Assembly: GCA_003248655.1 (NCBI GenBank)
Contig: QFPM01000001.1
Coordinates: forward strand, 273,415-337,414
Length of the DNA stretch: 64,000 nt
Direction of reading: 5' to 3'
Source: Microbacterium sp.
Lineage (GTDB): Bacteria; Actinomycetota; Actinomycetes; Actinomycetales; Microbacteriaceae
In this document: in pieces, positions 8,743 through 16,540 of the stretch
Layout of the letters: each line of letters begins with the position of its first letter
How positions within the stretch are numbered: the first letter of the stretch is position 1
Notes under the pieces: generated by a model
What the model was told of the DNA's origin: nothing
Databases searched by the model: none
Seen by the model: only the letters and a program-made list of their open reading frames with translations
Translations under genes and position numbers: made by a program

Positions 8743-10301
8743 TGCTCGACGCGGGGGAACAGCGGCGCGAGGCCGTTGACGCTCGTGCCGGGCACGAGCT
8801 GACCCCACTCGCCGGCGCGCCGCAGCGGCTGGTCTTGCAGGCGACCCTCGTGGCCGAGCGCGATCCAGAGCTTCTCGGTCGATTCGGGCATGACGGGACT
8901 CAGCAGCACCGCGAGCGCGCGGAGTCCCTCTGCGGCCGTGTACAGCACGGTGCCCAGGCGTTCGCGCTGCGCGTCGTCCTTCGCGAGCGCCCACGGCTCG
9001 TTGTCGGTGATGTACCCGTTGAGCGCATCGACGATCGTCCAGATCGCGGCGATCGCCTCGTCGGGGCGGAATCGTTCGATCGCCGCGTCGGCCGTCGCCG
9101 CGGCATCCGCGACGGTCCGCTGGATGGCGAGGTCGCCGTCCGTGTAGGCGGATGCCGGCGGCACGATGCCCTCGAAGTACTTCTCGATCATCGCGGTCGT
9201 GCGCGAGGCGAGGTTGCCGAACCCGTTGGCGAGCTCGGCGTGATAGCGCGCCGAGAGGTCCTCCCACGAGAACGAGCCATCCTGCCCGAACGCGATCGCC
9301 GACAGGAAGTAGAACCGGTAGGCATCCGACCCGAACACGTCCGTGATCTCGGTCGGCGCGATACCGGTGAGCTTCGACTTCGACATCTTCTCGCCGCCGA
9401 CAAGCAGCCAGCCGTGGGCGAACACACCACGAGGGACGTCGAGCCCCGCAGCCATCAGCATCGCGGGCCAGATGACGGCGTGGAAGCGCAGGATGTCCTT
9501 GCCGACGACGTGGTAGGCGGGCCAGCGGCGTGCGAACTGCTCGGGGTCTGTGCCGTACCCGACGGCTGTCGCGTAGTTGAGGAGCGCGTCGACCCACACG
9601 TAGATGACGTGCGACGGGTCCCACGGCACCGTGATGCCCCAGTCGAACGCGGACCGCGAGATCGACAGGTCTTTCAGGCCCGAACGCACGAAGGAGACGA
9701 CTTCGTTGCGCGCCGACTCGGGGCGCACGAAGTCGGGCGCGGTCTTGTAGAGCTCGAGCAGGCGGTCCTGAAACTCGCTGAGCTTGAAGAAGTAGTTCTT
9801 CTCCTGCAGGAGTTCAAGGGGCTTCGAGTGGATCGCACAGACCTTGAGCCCCTCAAACGCGCCCGTGCCGTCGACGATCTCGGCCTCGGGTTTGAACTCT
9901 TCGCAGCCGACGCAGTAGAGCGCCTCGTACTCGCCCGCGTAGATGTAGCCGCGGTCGTAGAGCGCCTGCACGAACTGCTGTACGCGTTCTTCGTGGCGCG
10001 GCTGCGTCGTGCGGATGAAGTCGTCGTTGGCGACGTCGAGCGTGCGCAACAGCGGGAACCACGACTCAGTGACGAGCTTGTCGACCCACTCCTGCGGCGT
10101 CACGCCGTTGGCGGCGGCGGCGCGGAGCATCTTCTGGCCGTGCTCGTCGGTGCCCGTGAGCATCCAGGTGTCATCTCCCGCCTGGCGATGCCAGCGCGCG
10201 AGCGTGTCGACGGCCACCGTCGTGTACCCGTGTCCGATGTGCGGAAGGTCGGACGGGTAGTAGATCGGGGTCGTGATGTAGAAGGACTCGCCGGATGTCA
10301 C
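8739..10301 (-). CDS. metG: Methionyl-tRNA synthetase
   Basis: Charges tRNA-Met. The 520-residue class I synthetase has the HIGH-type motif in PSDLPHIGHGYTT, KMSKS in GGEKMSKSKLTG, the tRNA-binding WDPSHVIYVWVDAL segment and a CVGC-type zinc knuckle in the connective domain. It ends without the extra C-terminal tRNA-binding domain of long MetRS forms. The start is GTG at 10301, preceded by TAGAAT six bases upstream and no Shine-Dalgarno sequence, so translation is probably leaderless. Confidence 0.96.
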   Translation of the reverse strand: MTSGESFYITTPIYYPSDLPHIGHGYTTVAVDTLARWHRQAGDDTWMLTGTDEHGQKMLRAAAANGVTPQEWVDKLVTESWFPLLRTLDVANDDFIRTTQPRHEERVQQFVQALYDRGYIYAGEYEALYCVGCEEFKPEAEIVDGTGAFEGLKVCAIHSKPLELLQEKNYFFKLSEFQDRLLELYKTAPDFVRPESARNEVVSFVRSGLKDLSISRSAFDWGITVPWDPSHVIYVWVDALLNYATAVGYGTDPEQFARRWPAYHVVGKDILRFHAVIWPAMLMAAGLDVPRGVFAHGWLLVGGEKMSKSKLTGIAPTEITDVFGSDAYRFYFLSAIAFGQDGSFSWEDLSARYHAELANGFGNLASRTTAMIEKYFEGIVPPASAYTDGDLAIQRTVADAAATADAAIERFRPDEAIAAIWTIVDALNGYITDNEPWALAKDDAQRERLGTVLYTAAEGLRALAVLLSPVMPESTEKLWIALGHEGRLQDQPLRRAGEWGQLVPGTSVNGLAPLFPRVEQ

Positions 10302-10313
10302 CCGACGATTCTA
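10302..10313 (-). promoter_or_regulatory. Leaderless metG promoter (-10)
   Basis: On the minus strand TAGAAT (10313-10308) is followed by exactly six bases and then the GTG start. This places transcription initiation at or next to the start codon. I see no convincing -35. Confidence 0.55.
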
Positions 10314-10395
10314 GGCCGGGCGCGCACGACCGCCGGGCCGTATGACGGATGCGGGGGCGCGCGGCACCGGCGCCCCAGCCTGGGCGCGCGGCGCG

Positions 10396-10887
10396 CTACC
10401 CCGACACGGGAGGCCCGTTGGGCGGACGCCACACCGGATATAGCCCGTAGTCCGGCTCGCTCGCGATCGGATGCTCGGTCTGCGTGCCGCGCATGCCGGG
10501 TCGCGGATCGCGTCCGGGCCCCTTGCGCGCGACGGGAAAGCCGAACGGCGGCTGCCGGTAGGGGTCGCGGCGGCCCGGCCCGAACGGGTCTTTGCCGAAT
10601 CCGCCGAGCATCTTCACACGGAGCTCTTCGACCTCGGTCTCGAGGAACTCGAGCCCCTCCGCCGTGAAGAAGTACCACCGCCACTGGAGGTCGCCGACGA
10701 CGTCGACGAACCCCGCGTCACGGAGGATGCGCAGATGCTTCGACACCGCCGTGCGGCTGATCCTGAACTCGCCGCCGACGGCAGCCGCAAGTTCGCCGGC
10801 GGTGTGCTCGCCGCTCGCGAGGATCTCCACGATCCGCCGCCGCGCGGGCTCCGCCATCACCGCGAAAGGATGCATCGGTTCTGCCAT
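10396..10887 (-). CDS. ArsR-type winged-helix regulator
   Basis: The 163-residue protein begins MAEPMHPFAVMAEPARRRIVEILASGEHTAGELAAAV and continues ISRTAVSKHLRILRDAGFVDV, a classic ArsR winged helix. No CxC metal site is visible, so it is not an obvious metal sensor; it resembles the SmtB-like regulators that control stress or transport genes. The C-terminal third (from about residue 100) is Pro/Gly/Arg-rich and likely disordered. The ATG at 10887 was preferred over the upstream frame because TACTGT lies six bases before it (leaderless signature). Confidence 0.85.
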   Translation of the reverse strand: MAEPMHPFAVMAEPARRRIVEILASGEHTAGELAAAVGGEFRISRTAVSKHLRILRDAGFVDVVGDLQWRWYFFTAEGLEFLETEVEELRVKMLGGFGKDPFGPGRRDPYRQPPFGFPVARKGPGRDPRPGMRGTQTEHPIASEPDYGLYPVWRPPNGPPVSG

Positions 10888-10899
10888 ACCAGGACAGTA
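10888..10899 (-). promoter_or_regulatory. Leaderless promoter (-10) of the ArsR-type gene
   Basis: Minus-strand TACTGT (10899-10894), six bases, then ATG. It matches the spacing seen at many other genes of the window. Confidence 0.5.
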
Positions 10900-10997
10900 C
10901 GGGCACCCTCCGACATCGGCGTTCGCGACCGGCATCCCCCGCCTTTTCCTCGCTCCCTCGTCACGCTGGCCTCAACCTTTCGACCTTCTGAAAACGG

Positions 10998-11276
10998 CAT
11001 TGAACTTCCCGTTCACACGCCAACGCTGCGAGTCGATTGCGCCACGCGCGCTCCCCGCGACCACCGGGACGGTCCCCTGAACCGCATTGAACTTCCCGTT
11101 CACACGCGCCCCCGACACCACGGGCGTTTCGACTGCACCGCGCGCTCTCTCCGCGCGGCCACGGAGCCCATCGCCGCAAGCGCACGCGCGCGCACACCCA
11201 CAAACGCATTGAACTTCCCGTTCACACGTCAAAGAGCACGCGCGCGCCACGGGCTGTGTGAACGGGAAGTTCAATG
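10998..11276. repeat. Cluster of four 21-bp repeats in a 0.5-kb gene-free region
   Basis: A 21-bp sequence (CATTGAACTTCCCGTTCA plus CAC) occurs identically at 10998-11018, 11085-11105 and 11207-11227 on the plus strand and inverted at 11256-11276. The last two copies form an inverted pair separated by 28 bases and could fold into a 21-bp stem. Each core contains its own short inverted repeat TGAAC-TTCCC-GTTCA. Sequence after copies 1 and 2 (TCGAYTGC followed by CGCGC-rich DNA) is also similar, so the array may derive from tandem duplication of a roughly 90-120 bp unit whose core is conserved. Apart from this cluster, 10900-11414 holds no gene I can support. Confidence 0.9.
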
Positions 11277-11414
11277 ACGAATACAGAGTGGATGAACGGT
11301 CCGGACAGGAGCGAAGCGCAACCCTGCCTGGCCGCGCCGACGGGTGAAGCAGCACGCATGGGGCGGGGCGGGCACGATGGGCGGGCGGGCGACGGCGACC
11401 GACGGATGCCGGGG

Positions 11415-12428
11415 TCAGGCGCTCTCGCGCTCGACGAGCGTGGTGGGCAGGAGCACCGACTCGCGGGGGTTTCCGGCGATGATGTCGACGAGCATGTCGA
11501 CCATCGTCGCGCTGATCTCGGGCCACGGCTGGCGCATCGTCGTGAGCGGAGGGCGAAGGTTCTCGGCGAGTCCGGAGTCGTCGAAGCCGGCAACGGCGAC
11601 ATCCTCCGGCACGCGTCGGCCCGCGCGTCGCAGGGCTTCGATCGCGCCGACGGCCATCACGTCGCTCGCCGCGAAGACGGCGTCGATGTCGGGGGCACGA
11701 TCGAGCAGACGCGTCATCGCGGCATCACCGGCGGAGCGCTCGTAGCTGCCCTCCTCGACGAGACGCTCGTCGAAGCGGTCGCCGAGTTCCTCGCGGAAGC
11801 CGCGCAGGCGCAGCCTCCCACCGGGCGTATCGGTCGGCCCGGTGATGACCGCGATGCGCTCGTGGCCGCGACCGACGAGGTACCGGGTCATGACGCGCGC
11901 GGCATCCACTTCGTCGATCGCGACATGCGGGACAGCCCCGACCTCGCCCTGCGGCATCCCCGAACAGACCGTGGGGATGCCCGCCGCCACGAGCGACGCG
12001 AGAAGCGCGTCGGACGCGTGCGACGACACGAGCAGCACTCCGTCGACGTGCCCCGCGCGCACATAGCGCTCGACGCGCTGTTGCTCGGCGGCGGTGTCGG
12101 CGATGAGCAGCACGAGCGTCATGGACCGCTCTGCGAGCGCCTCGGTCGCCCCGCGCAGAAGCAACGCAAACGTGGGGTCCGAGAACAGTAGCTGCTGCGA
12201 CTCGGTCAGTAGGAATGCGAGCGAGCCCGACCGGCCGGTGGCAAGGCTGCGGGCGGCGTGATTGGCCGTGTATCCGGTCTGACGGATGGCGTCCTCGACG
12301 GCTTCGCGGGCCTCCGGCGAGACCCAGTGTCCGCCGTTGATGACACGCGAGACGGTGCCATGCGAGACTCCGGCGACGGCGGCGACGTCGCGGATGGTCG
12401 GCTTTCGGGTGCCGTCGGTGGATGCCAC
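11415..12428 (-). CDS. LacI-family regulator of the adjacent maltose-type locus
   Basis: The 337-residue protein has the LacI DNA-binding head TIRDVAAVAGVSHGTVSRVIN, a hinge (ANHAARSLATGRSG) and a full ligand-binding domain ending in FDDSGLAENLRPPLTTMRQPW. It is divergent from the binding-protein/permease/amylase genes, the usual place for a MalR-type local repressor; the maltodextrin ligand is inferred from those neighbours. The GTG at 12428 (VASTDGTRKP) was chosen because the upstream frame runs into the promoter; TAGAGT lies eight bases before it. The longer open frame to 13226 is antisense to the next gene. Confidence 0.88.
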   Translation of the reverse strand: MASTDGTRKPTIRDVAAVAGVSHGTVSRVINGGHWVSPEAREAVEDAIRQTGYTANHAARSLATGRSGSLAFLLTESQQLLFSDPTFALLLRGATEALAERSMTLVLLIADTAAEQQRVERYVRAGHVDGVLLVSSHASDALLASLVAAGIPTVCSGMPQGEVGAVPHVAIDEVDAARVMTRYLVGRGHERIAVITGPTDTPGGRLRLRGFREELGDRFDERLVEEGSYERSAGDAAMTRLLDRAPDIDAVFAASDVMAVGAIEALRRAGRRVPEDVAVAGFDDSGLAENLRPPLTTMRQPWPEISATMVDMLVDIIAGNPRESVLLPTTLVERESA

Positions 12429-12641
12429 GAGAGCCGACTCTACTCCGCCCGACGGCCGCAGCGTCGAATGCACATTGCGAACCTGTGACCGGTCACAGTT
12501 GAATAACAAAGCGCTCCAAACTCGCCCAAGGGAGCGCATGATAAAACTGTCAGCACGGCGTGAGCACACGCGGTGCGAGAATACCCCGGCGGCGACGGAG
12601 CCAGCGCTTCGCCTCCCCACCCCAATAAGGAAGGCACACCG
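12429..12641. promoter_or_regulatory. Divergent control region with a 16-bp palindrome
   Basis: The region holds the perfect palindrome CTGTGACCGGTCACAG (12483-12498), a likely operator, and a second inverted repeat GCGCTCC (12511-12517)/GGAGCGC (12531-12537). An AT-rich GATAAAAC at about 12540-12547 could be the -10 for the transporter operon. AAGGAAGG lies upstream of the 12642 start. Which palindrome the LacI protein binds cannot be told from sequence; CTGTGAC-GTCACAG is also reminiscent of CRP-type sites (TGTGA-N6-TCACA), though its centre is only two bases. Confidence 0.6.
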
Positions 12642-13886
12642 ATGAAGGTGAACAAGAAGGGCATGGCCGCCGTCGGCCTGCTCGTCGCCGCGAGCATCCT
12701 GACGCTCGCCGGCTGCTCCAGCAGCGGCAACACGACCTCGCCGACCGAGAGCGGCGCCGCCAGTGGCGAGCTCACGGTCTGGGTCGACGCGGACCGCGCA
12801 CGCGCCCTCGAGGACGTCGCGAAGGCGTTCGAAGCCGACAAGGGCGTCAAGGTCAACCTCGTCGTCAAGGACTACGGCAAGATCCGCGACGAGTTCACGG
12901 CCCAGGTCCCGACCGGCAAGGGCCCCGACATCACGATCGGCGGTCACGACTGGATCGGCGCGTTCGTCAAGGACGGCATCGTCGCCCCCGTCGAACTCGG
13001 CGACAAGGCCGGCGACTTCGAAAAGGTCGCCATCGAGGCGGTCAGCTACGAGGGCAAGACCTACGGCCTCCCGTACGCGATCGAGAACATCGCGATCCTG
13101 CGGAACACGGCTCTCGCCGACTCGACCCCCGCGACCTTCGACGAGATGATCGCGAAGGGCGCCGCTGCGGGAACCGAGTACCCGTTCGTCGTGGGGCTTG
13201 ACCCGCAGGCATCCGACCCGTACCACCTGTACCCGTTCCAGACGTCGTTCGGAAACTCCGTCTTCGCTCGCAACGCCGACGGCTCCTACGACTCGTCGCA
13301 GCTGACGATCGGCGACCCGGCGGGCCAGCAGTTCGCCGCGTGGCTGACCTCGCAGGGCGACACGGGCACCAAGGTGCTGAACCTCAACCTCTCCGGCGAC
13401 CTCGCCAAGGAGGCCTTCAACGCCGGCAAGTCGCCCTACTTCCTGACCGGTCCGTGGAACGTCGCCGACGCGCAGGCGGCCGGCATCGACGTCTCGGTCG
13501 ACGCGATCCCGAGCGCGGGCGGCCAGGCCGCGCAGCCGTTCGCCGGCGTGCAGGCGTTCTTCCTGAGCGCGAAGAGCAGCAACGCGCTGATCGCGAACGA
13601 GTTCCTCGTGAACTACATCGCCACCGCCGATGTGCAGACGGCGCTGTTCGAGGCGGGCGGGCGTCCGTCGGCGCTCACCGAGTCGTTCGAGGCGGCGCAG
13701 TCCGACCCGATCGTCGCGGGCTTCGCGACCGTCGGCGCGAACGCCGTGCCGATGCCGAGCATCCCCGAGATGGGTTCGGTGTGGGATGACTGGGGCAAGA
13801 CCGAGGCCGCTCTGATCAAGGGCTCCGCCGACCCGGCCGCCGACTGGATCAAGATGGCCGAGGCCATCCAGGGCAAGCTCGGCTGA
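12642..13886 (+). CDS. Sugar ABC transporter substrate-binding lipoprotein (maltose type)
   Basis: The 414-residue protein starts with a lipoprotein signal peptide ending LTLAGC (lipid on Cys), a Ser/Thr linker, then a family 1 solute-binding domain very like MalE: GELTVWVDADRARALEDVAKAFE, GPDITIGGHDWIGAF and YGLPYAIENIAILRN. It should capture maltose or maltodextrins outside the membrane and deliver them to the two following permeases. The ATG at 12642 follows AAGGAAGG. A strong hairpin follows its stop. No ATPase gene is in the cluster. Confidence 0.92.
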   Translation: MKVNKKGMAAVGLLVAASILTLAGCSSSGNTTSPTESGAASGELTVWVDADRARALEDVAKAFEADKGVKVNLVVKDYGKIRDEFTAQVPTGKGPDITIGGHDWIGAFVKDGIVAPVELGDKAGDFEKVAIEAVSYEGKTYGLPYAIENIAILRNTALADSTPATFDEMIAKGAAAGTEYPFVVGLDPQASDPYHLYPFQTSFGNSVFARNADGSYDSSQLTIGDPAGQQFAAWLTSQGDTGTKVLNLNLSGDLAKEAFNAGKSPYFLTGPWNVADAQAAGIDVSVDAIPSAGGQAAQPFAGVQAFFLSAKSSNALIANEFLVNYIATADVQTALFEAGGRPSALTESFEAAQSDPIVAGFATVGANAVPMPSIPEMGSVWDDWGKTEAALIKGSADPAADWIKMAEAIQGKLG

Positions 13887-13895
13887 TGCTGCTCT

Positions 13896-13929
13896 GACGG
13901 GGCGGTGTCTGGAAAGACACCGCCCCGTC
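13896..13929 (+). terminator. Strong hairpin between binding-protein and permease genes
   Basis: GACGGGGCGGTGTCT (13896-13910), loop GGAA, then a perfect 15-bp complementary arm (13915-13929). No T-run follows. Inside an operon such a structure usually causes partial termination or protects the upstream mRNA, giving more binding protein than permease. A TATGCT just after it (about 13934) could also start an internal permease transcript. Confidence 0.8.
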
Positions 13930-13968
13930 TCCTATGCTCACACTCAGGAAGGCAGACAGGAGTCGACG

Positions 13969-15594
13969 ATGACCGGCCCTACGCTCGACGCAGAGCGCCC
14001 CACCACCCCAGATCGCGCGACGCTACGGCGTCAGAAGCGCGCCGCAGCCTGGGCTGAAGCTGCGGGCGCCGGCTGGAAGGTCTGGCTCGTCAAGATCGTG
14101 TGCCTCGGCATCATCGACGCGATGGCGATCTACGCGATCCTCGTGCTCGTCCGCGGAGGCAGCGGCCTGGTCGCCGGAATCGTCGCCGTCGGCGTCCTCG
14201 CGATCAACTATGTGTACCTGAAGCCCGGACTCCTCCCCGCGAAGTACCTGACTCCGGGCCTTGTCTTCCTCATCGTCTTCCAGATCTTCGTCGTCCTCTA
14301 CTGCATCTACATCGCGTTCACGAACTATGGCTCCGGGCACGTCTCGACGAAGGATGACGCGGTCAACGCGCTCCTCATCCAGAACCAGCAGCGCGTGGAG
14401 GACTCCCCCGCCTACCCCGTGTCTGTGCTCGAGCAGAACGGCGAGTTCTTCTTCCTCGTGACCAACCCCGACGGCGATGCCGAGATCGGCGGCACCGACC
14501 GCCCGCTCGAACCCGCCGCCGACGCCGAGTTCTCGGGCGACAAGGCCACCGGCCTCGCTGGCTACACGACCCTCGATTTCGCACAGCTCGTCGCCAACCA
14601 GCAGGCGATCTCCGCCCTCGCGGTCCCAGTCTCGGACGACCTCAACGACGGCACGCTGCAGACCCGCGACGGATCGACCGCCTACCAGTACATCTCAACG
14701 CTCGTATGGGATGCCGCGGCCGACACCATGACGAACACGACGACCGGCATCGTCTACAGCGACAACGGCAACGGCTCGTTCGAATCCGCCGACGGGCAGA
14801 CGCTCGCGACGGGCTGGCAGGTGTGGGTCGGCGGCGACAACTTCGTGCGCGCGTTCTCGACCGAATCGATCCGCGGGCCGTTCGTCGCGGTGCTCCTGTG
14901 GACCTTCGCGTTCGCGATCCTGTCGGTCGCGACGACCTTCGCGCTCGGCTTGTTCCTCGCGATCGTGTTCAACGATCCGCGGATGAAGAGCAAGAAGTAC
15001 TACCGGGTCATCATGATCCTGCCGTACGCGTTCCCCGCGTTCCTGTCCGCGCTCGTCTGGCAGGGCATGTTCAACCAGGACTTCGGCTTCATCAACCAGA
15101 CGATCCTGGGCGGCGCGTCGATCCCGTGGCTGCAGGATCCGTGGCTTGCGAAGGTCTCGATCCTCATCGTGAACCTGTGGCTGGGCTTCCCCTACATGTT
15201 CCTCGTGACGACGGGCGCCATCCAGTCGATCCCCGAGGACATCCAGGAGGCGGGCCGTGTCGACGGGGCGGGCGTGTGGCAGATCTTCCGCTACATCAAG
15301 TTCCCGCTGCTGCTCGTCTCGGTCGCGCCCCTGCTGATCTCGTCGTTCGCGTTCAACTTCAACAACTTCAACCTGATCTACATGCTCACCGGCGGCGGCC
15401 CGCGCTTCGCGGATGCCTCGATCAACGTCGGCGCGAGCGACATCCTCATCTCGATGGTCTACAAGGTCGCCTTTGTCGGCGCAGAGCGCGACTACGGGCT
15501 CGCGAGCGCCTTCTCGATCATCATCTTCGTGCTCGTCGCCGTCATCTCGTACCTGAGCTTCCGGCAGACCAAGGTCCTCGAGGAGCTGAACTGA
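13969..15594 (+). CDS. Maltose-type ABC transporter permease (MalF-like)
   Basis: The 541-residue membrane protein has N-terminal helices (about residues 36-115), a long extracytoplasmic domain (about 116-300) like the MalF P2 loop, then the permease core. The EAA loop that contacts the ATPase reads EDIQEAGRVDGAGVWQIFRYIKFPLL in pattern (about residues 425-450). It pairs with the next gene to form the pore for sugar imported from the upstream lipoprotein. AGGAG precedes the ATG. The large loop separates it from generic sugar permeases and supports the maltose/maltodextrin assignment. Confidence 0.92.
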   Translation: MTGPTLDAERPTTPDRATLRRQKRAAAWAEAAGAGWKVWLVKIVCLGIIDAMAIYAILVLVRGGSGLVAGIVAVGVLAINYVYLKPGLLPAKYLTPGLVFLIVFQIFVVLYCIYIAFTNYGSGHVSTKDDAVNALLIQNQQRVEDSPAYPVSVLEQNGEFFFLVTNPDGDAEIGGTDRPLEPAADAEFSGDKATGLAGYTTLDFAQLVANQQAISALAVPVSDDLNDGTLQTRDGSTAYQYISTLVWDAAADTMTNTTTGIVYSDNGNGSFESADGQTLATGWQVWVGGDNFVRAFSTESIRGPFVAVLLWTFAFAILSVATTFALGLFLAIVFNDPRMKSKKYYRVIMILPYAFPAFLSALVWQGMFNQDFGFINQTILGGASIPWLQDPWLAKVSILIVNLWLGFPYMFLVTTGAIQSIPEDIQEAGRVDGAGVWQIFRYIKFPLLLVSVAPLLISSFAFNFNNFNLIYMLTGGGPRFADASINVGASDILISMVYKVAFVGAERDYGLASAFSIIIFVLVAVISYLSFRQTKVLEELN

Positions 15595-15595
15595 C

Positions 15596-16540
15596 ATGAC
15601 GATCTCAGAGACTGTGTCCGCCGGCGCGGCTGGCATCAGCGCAACCGCCGGCACCGCCGGCATCCCCGGCGCGAAGGAGCCCCGCCGCCCGTTCGGCCGC
15701 TGGTTCCGCGAGACGGGCTGGCGTCACCTCGTGGGCATCGTGATGCTCGTGTTCTCGGCGTTCCCGCTGGTATACGTGCTGTCGGCGTCGCTCAACCCCG
15801 GCGGCACCCTCCTGACCGCGAACAACCTGTTCTCGAGCTTCGATATCGGTAGCTACATCGCGCTGTTCCAGGACCCGCTCCGCCCCTACGGTGCGTGGTT
15901 CGTCAACTCGATTTTCATCGGGCTGACGACCGCCTTCTTCACCGTCGTGCTCTGCGCCCTCGCGGCGTACGCGTTCTCCCGGATGCGCTTCCGCGGGCGC
16001 CGCGTGGGCCTTCTGACGCTGCTGCTCGTGCAGATGTTCCCGCAGCTGCTCGCGGTCGTCGCAATCTTCCTGCTGATGTCGGCGATCGGCGACATCTTCC
16101 CCGCGCTCGGGCTCAACTCGCAGATCGGGCTGATCATGGTCTATCTCGGCGGCGCGCTGGGCGTGAACACGTTCCTCATGTACGGGTTCTTCAACACCGT
16201 CCCGGCATCCATCGACGAAGCCGCGAAGATCGACGGCGCGGGGCACGCGCGCATCTTCTTCACGATCATCCTGCGCCTGGTCGCGCCGGTGCTCGCCGTG
16301 ATCGGCCTGCTGTCGTTCATCGCGACGATGAACGACTTCCTGATCGCGTCGATCATCCTCGTCGATCCCGACAAGCAGACCCTCGCCGTGGGGCTCTACC
16401 AGTTCGTCTCGCAGGAGACGGCGCGCAACTGGAGCGTCTTCGCCGCGGGCGCGGTGCTCGCCGCGATCCTGCCGATGGCACTGTTCCTGTCGCTGCAGCG
16501 CTTCATCGTCGGCGGCCTCACGGCCGGCTCGGTGAAGTGA
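15596..16540 (+). CDS. Maltose-type ABC transporter permease (MalG-like)
   Basis: The 314-residue partner permease has an Ala/Gly-rich cytoplasmic N-terminus, six predicted membrane segments beginning about residue 45, and the EAA motif at ASIDEAAKIDGAGHARIFF. It starts one base after the MalF-like stop and its own stop overlaps the following amylase gene as GTGA, so the four genes form one operon. The ATPase is missing, as is usual for actinobacterial sugar importers that share one MsiK-type ATPase. Confidence 0.93.
   Translation: MTISETVSAGAAGISATAGTAGIPGAKEPRRPFGRWFRETGWRHLVGIVMLVFSAFPLVYVLSASLNPGGTLLTANNLFSSFDIGSYIALFQDPLRPYGAWFVNSIFIGLTTAFFTVVLCALAAYAFSRMRFRGRRVGLLTLLLVQMFPQLLAVVAIFLLMSAIGDIFPALGLNSQIGLIMVYLGGALGVNTFLMYGFFNTVPASIDEAAKIDGAGHARIFFTIILRLVAPVLAVIGLLSFIATMNDFLIASIILVDPDKQTLAVGLYQFVSQETARNWSVFAAGAVLAAILPMALFLSLQRFIVGGLTAGSVK

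Noticed and set aside
10998..11276. CRISPR-like repeat array
   Set aside because: The spacing between copies is irregular (66, 101 and 28 bases between cores), one copy is inverted, flanks of copies 1 and 2 are similar to each other, and no cas gene is present.
11274..12191. Plus-strand gene over the LacI regulator
   Set aside because: The frame is antisense to a clear LacI protein, has no recognisable domain and no start signal of its own.
12573..12641. Longer N-terminus for the maltose-type binding protein
   Set aside because: Starting at 12573 would place 23 charged and Pro-rich residues before the signal peptide; AAGGAAGG and the lipoprotein signal fix the start at 12642.
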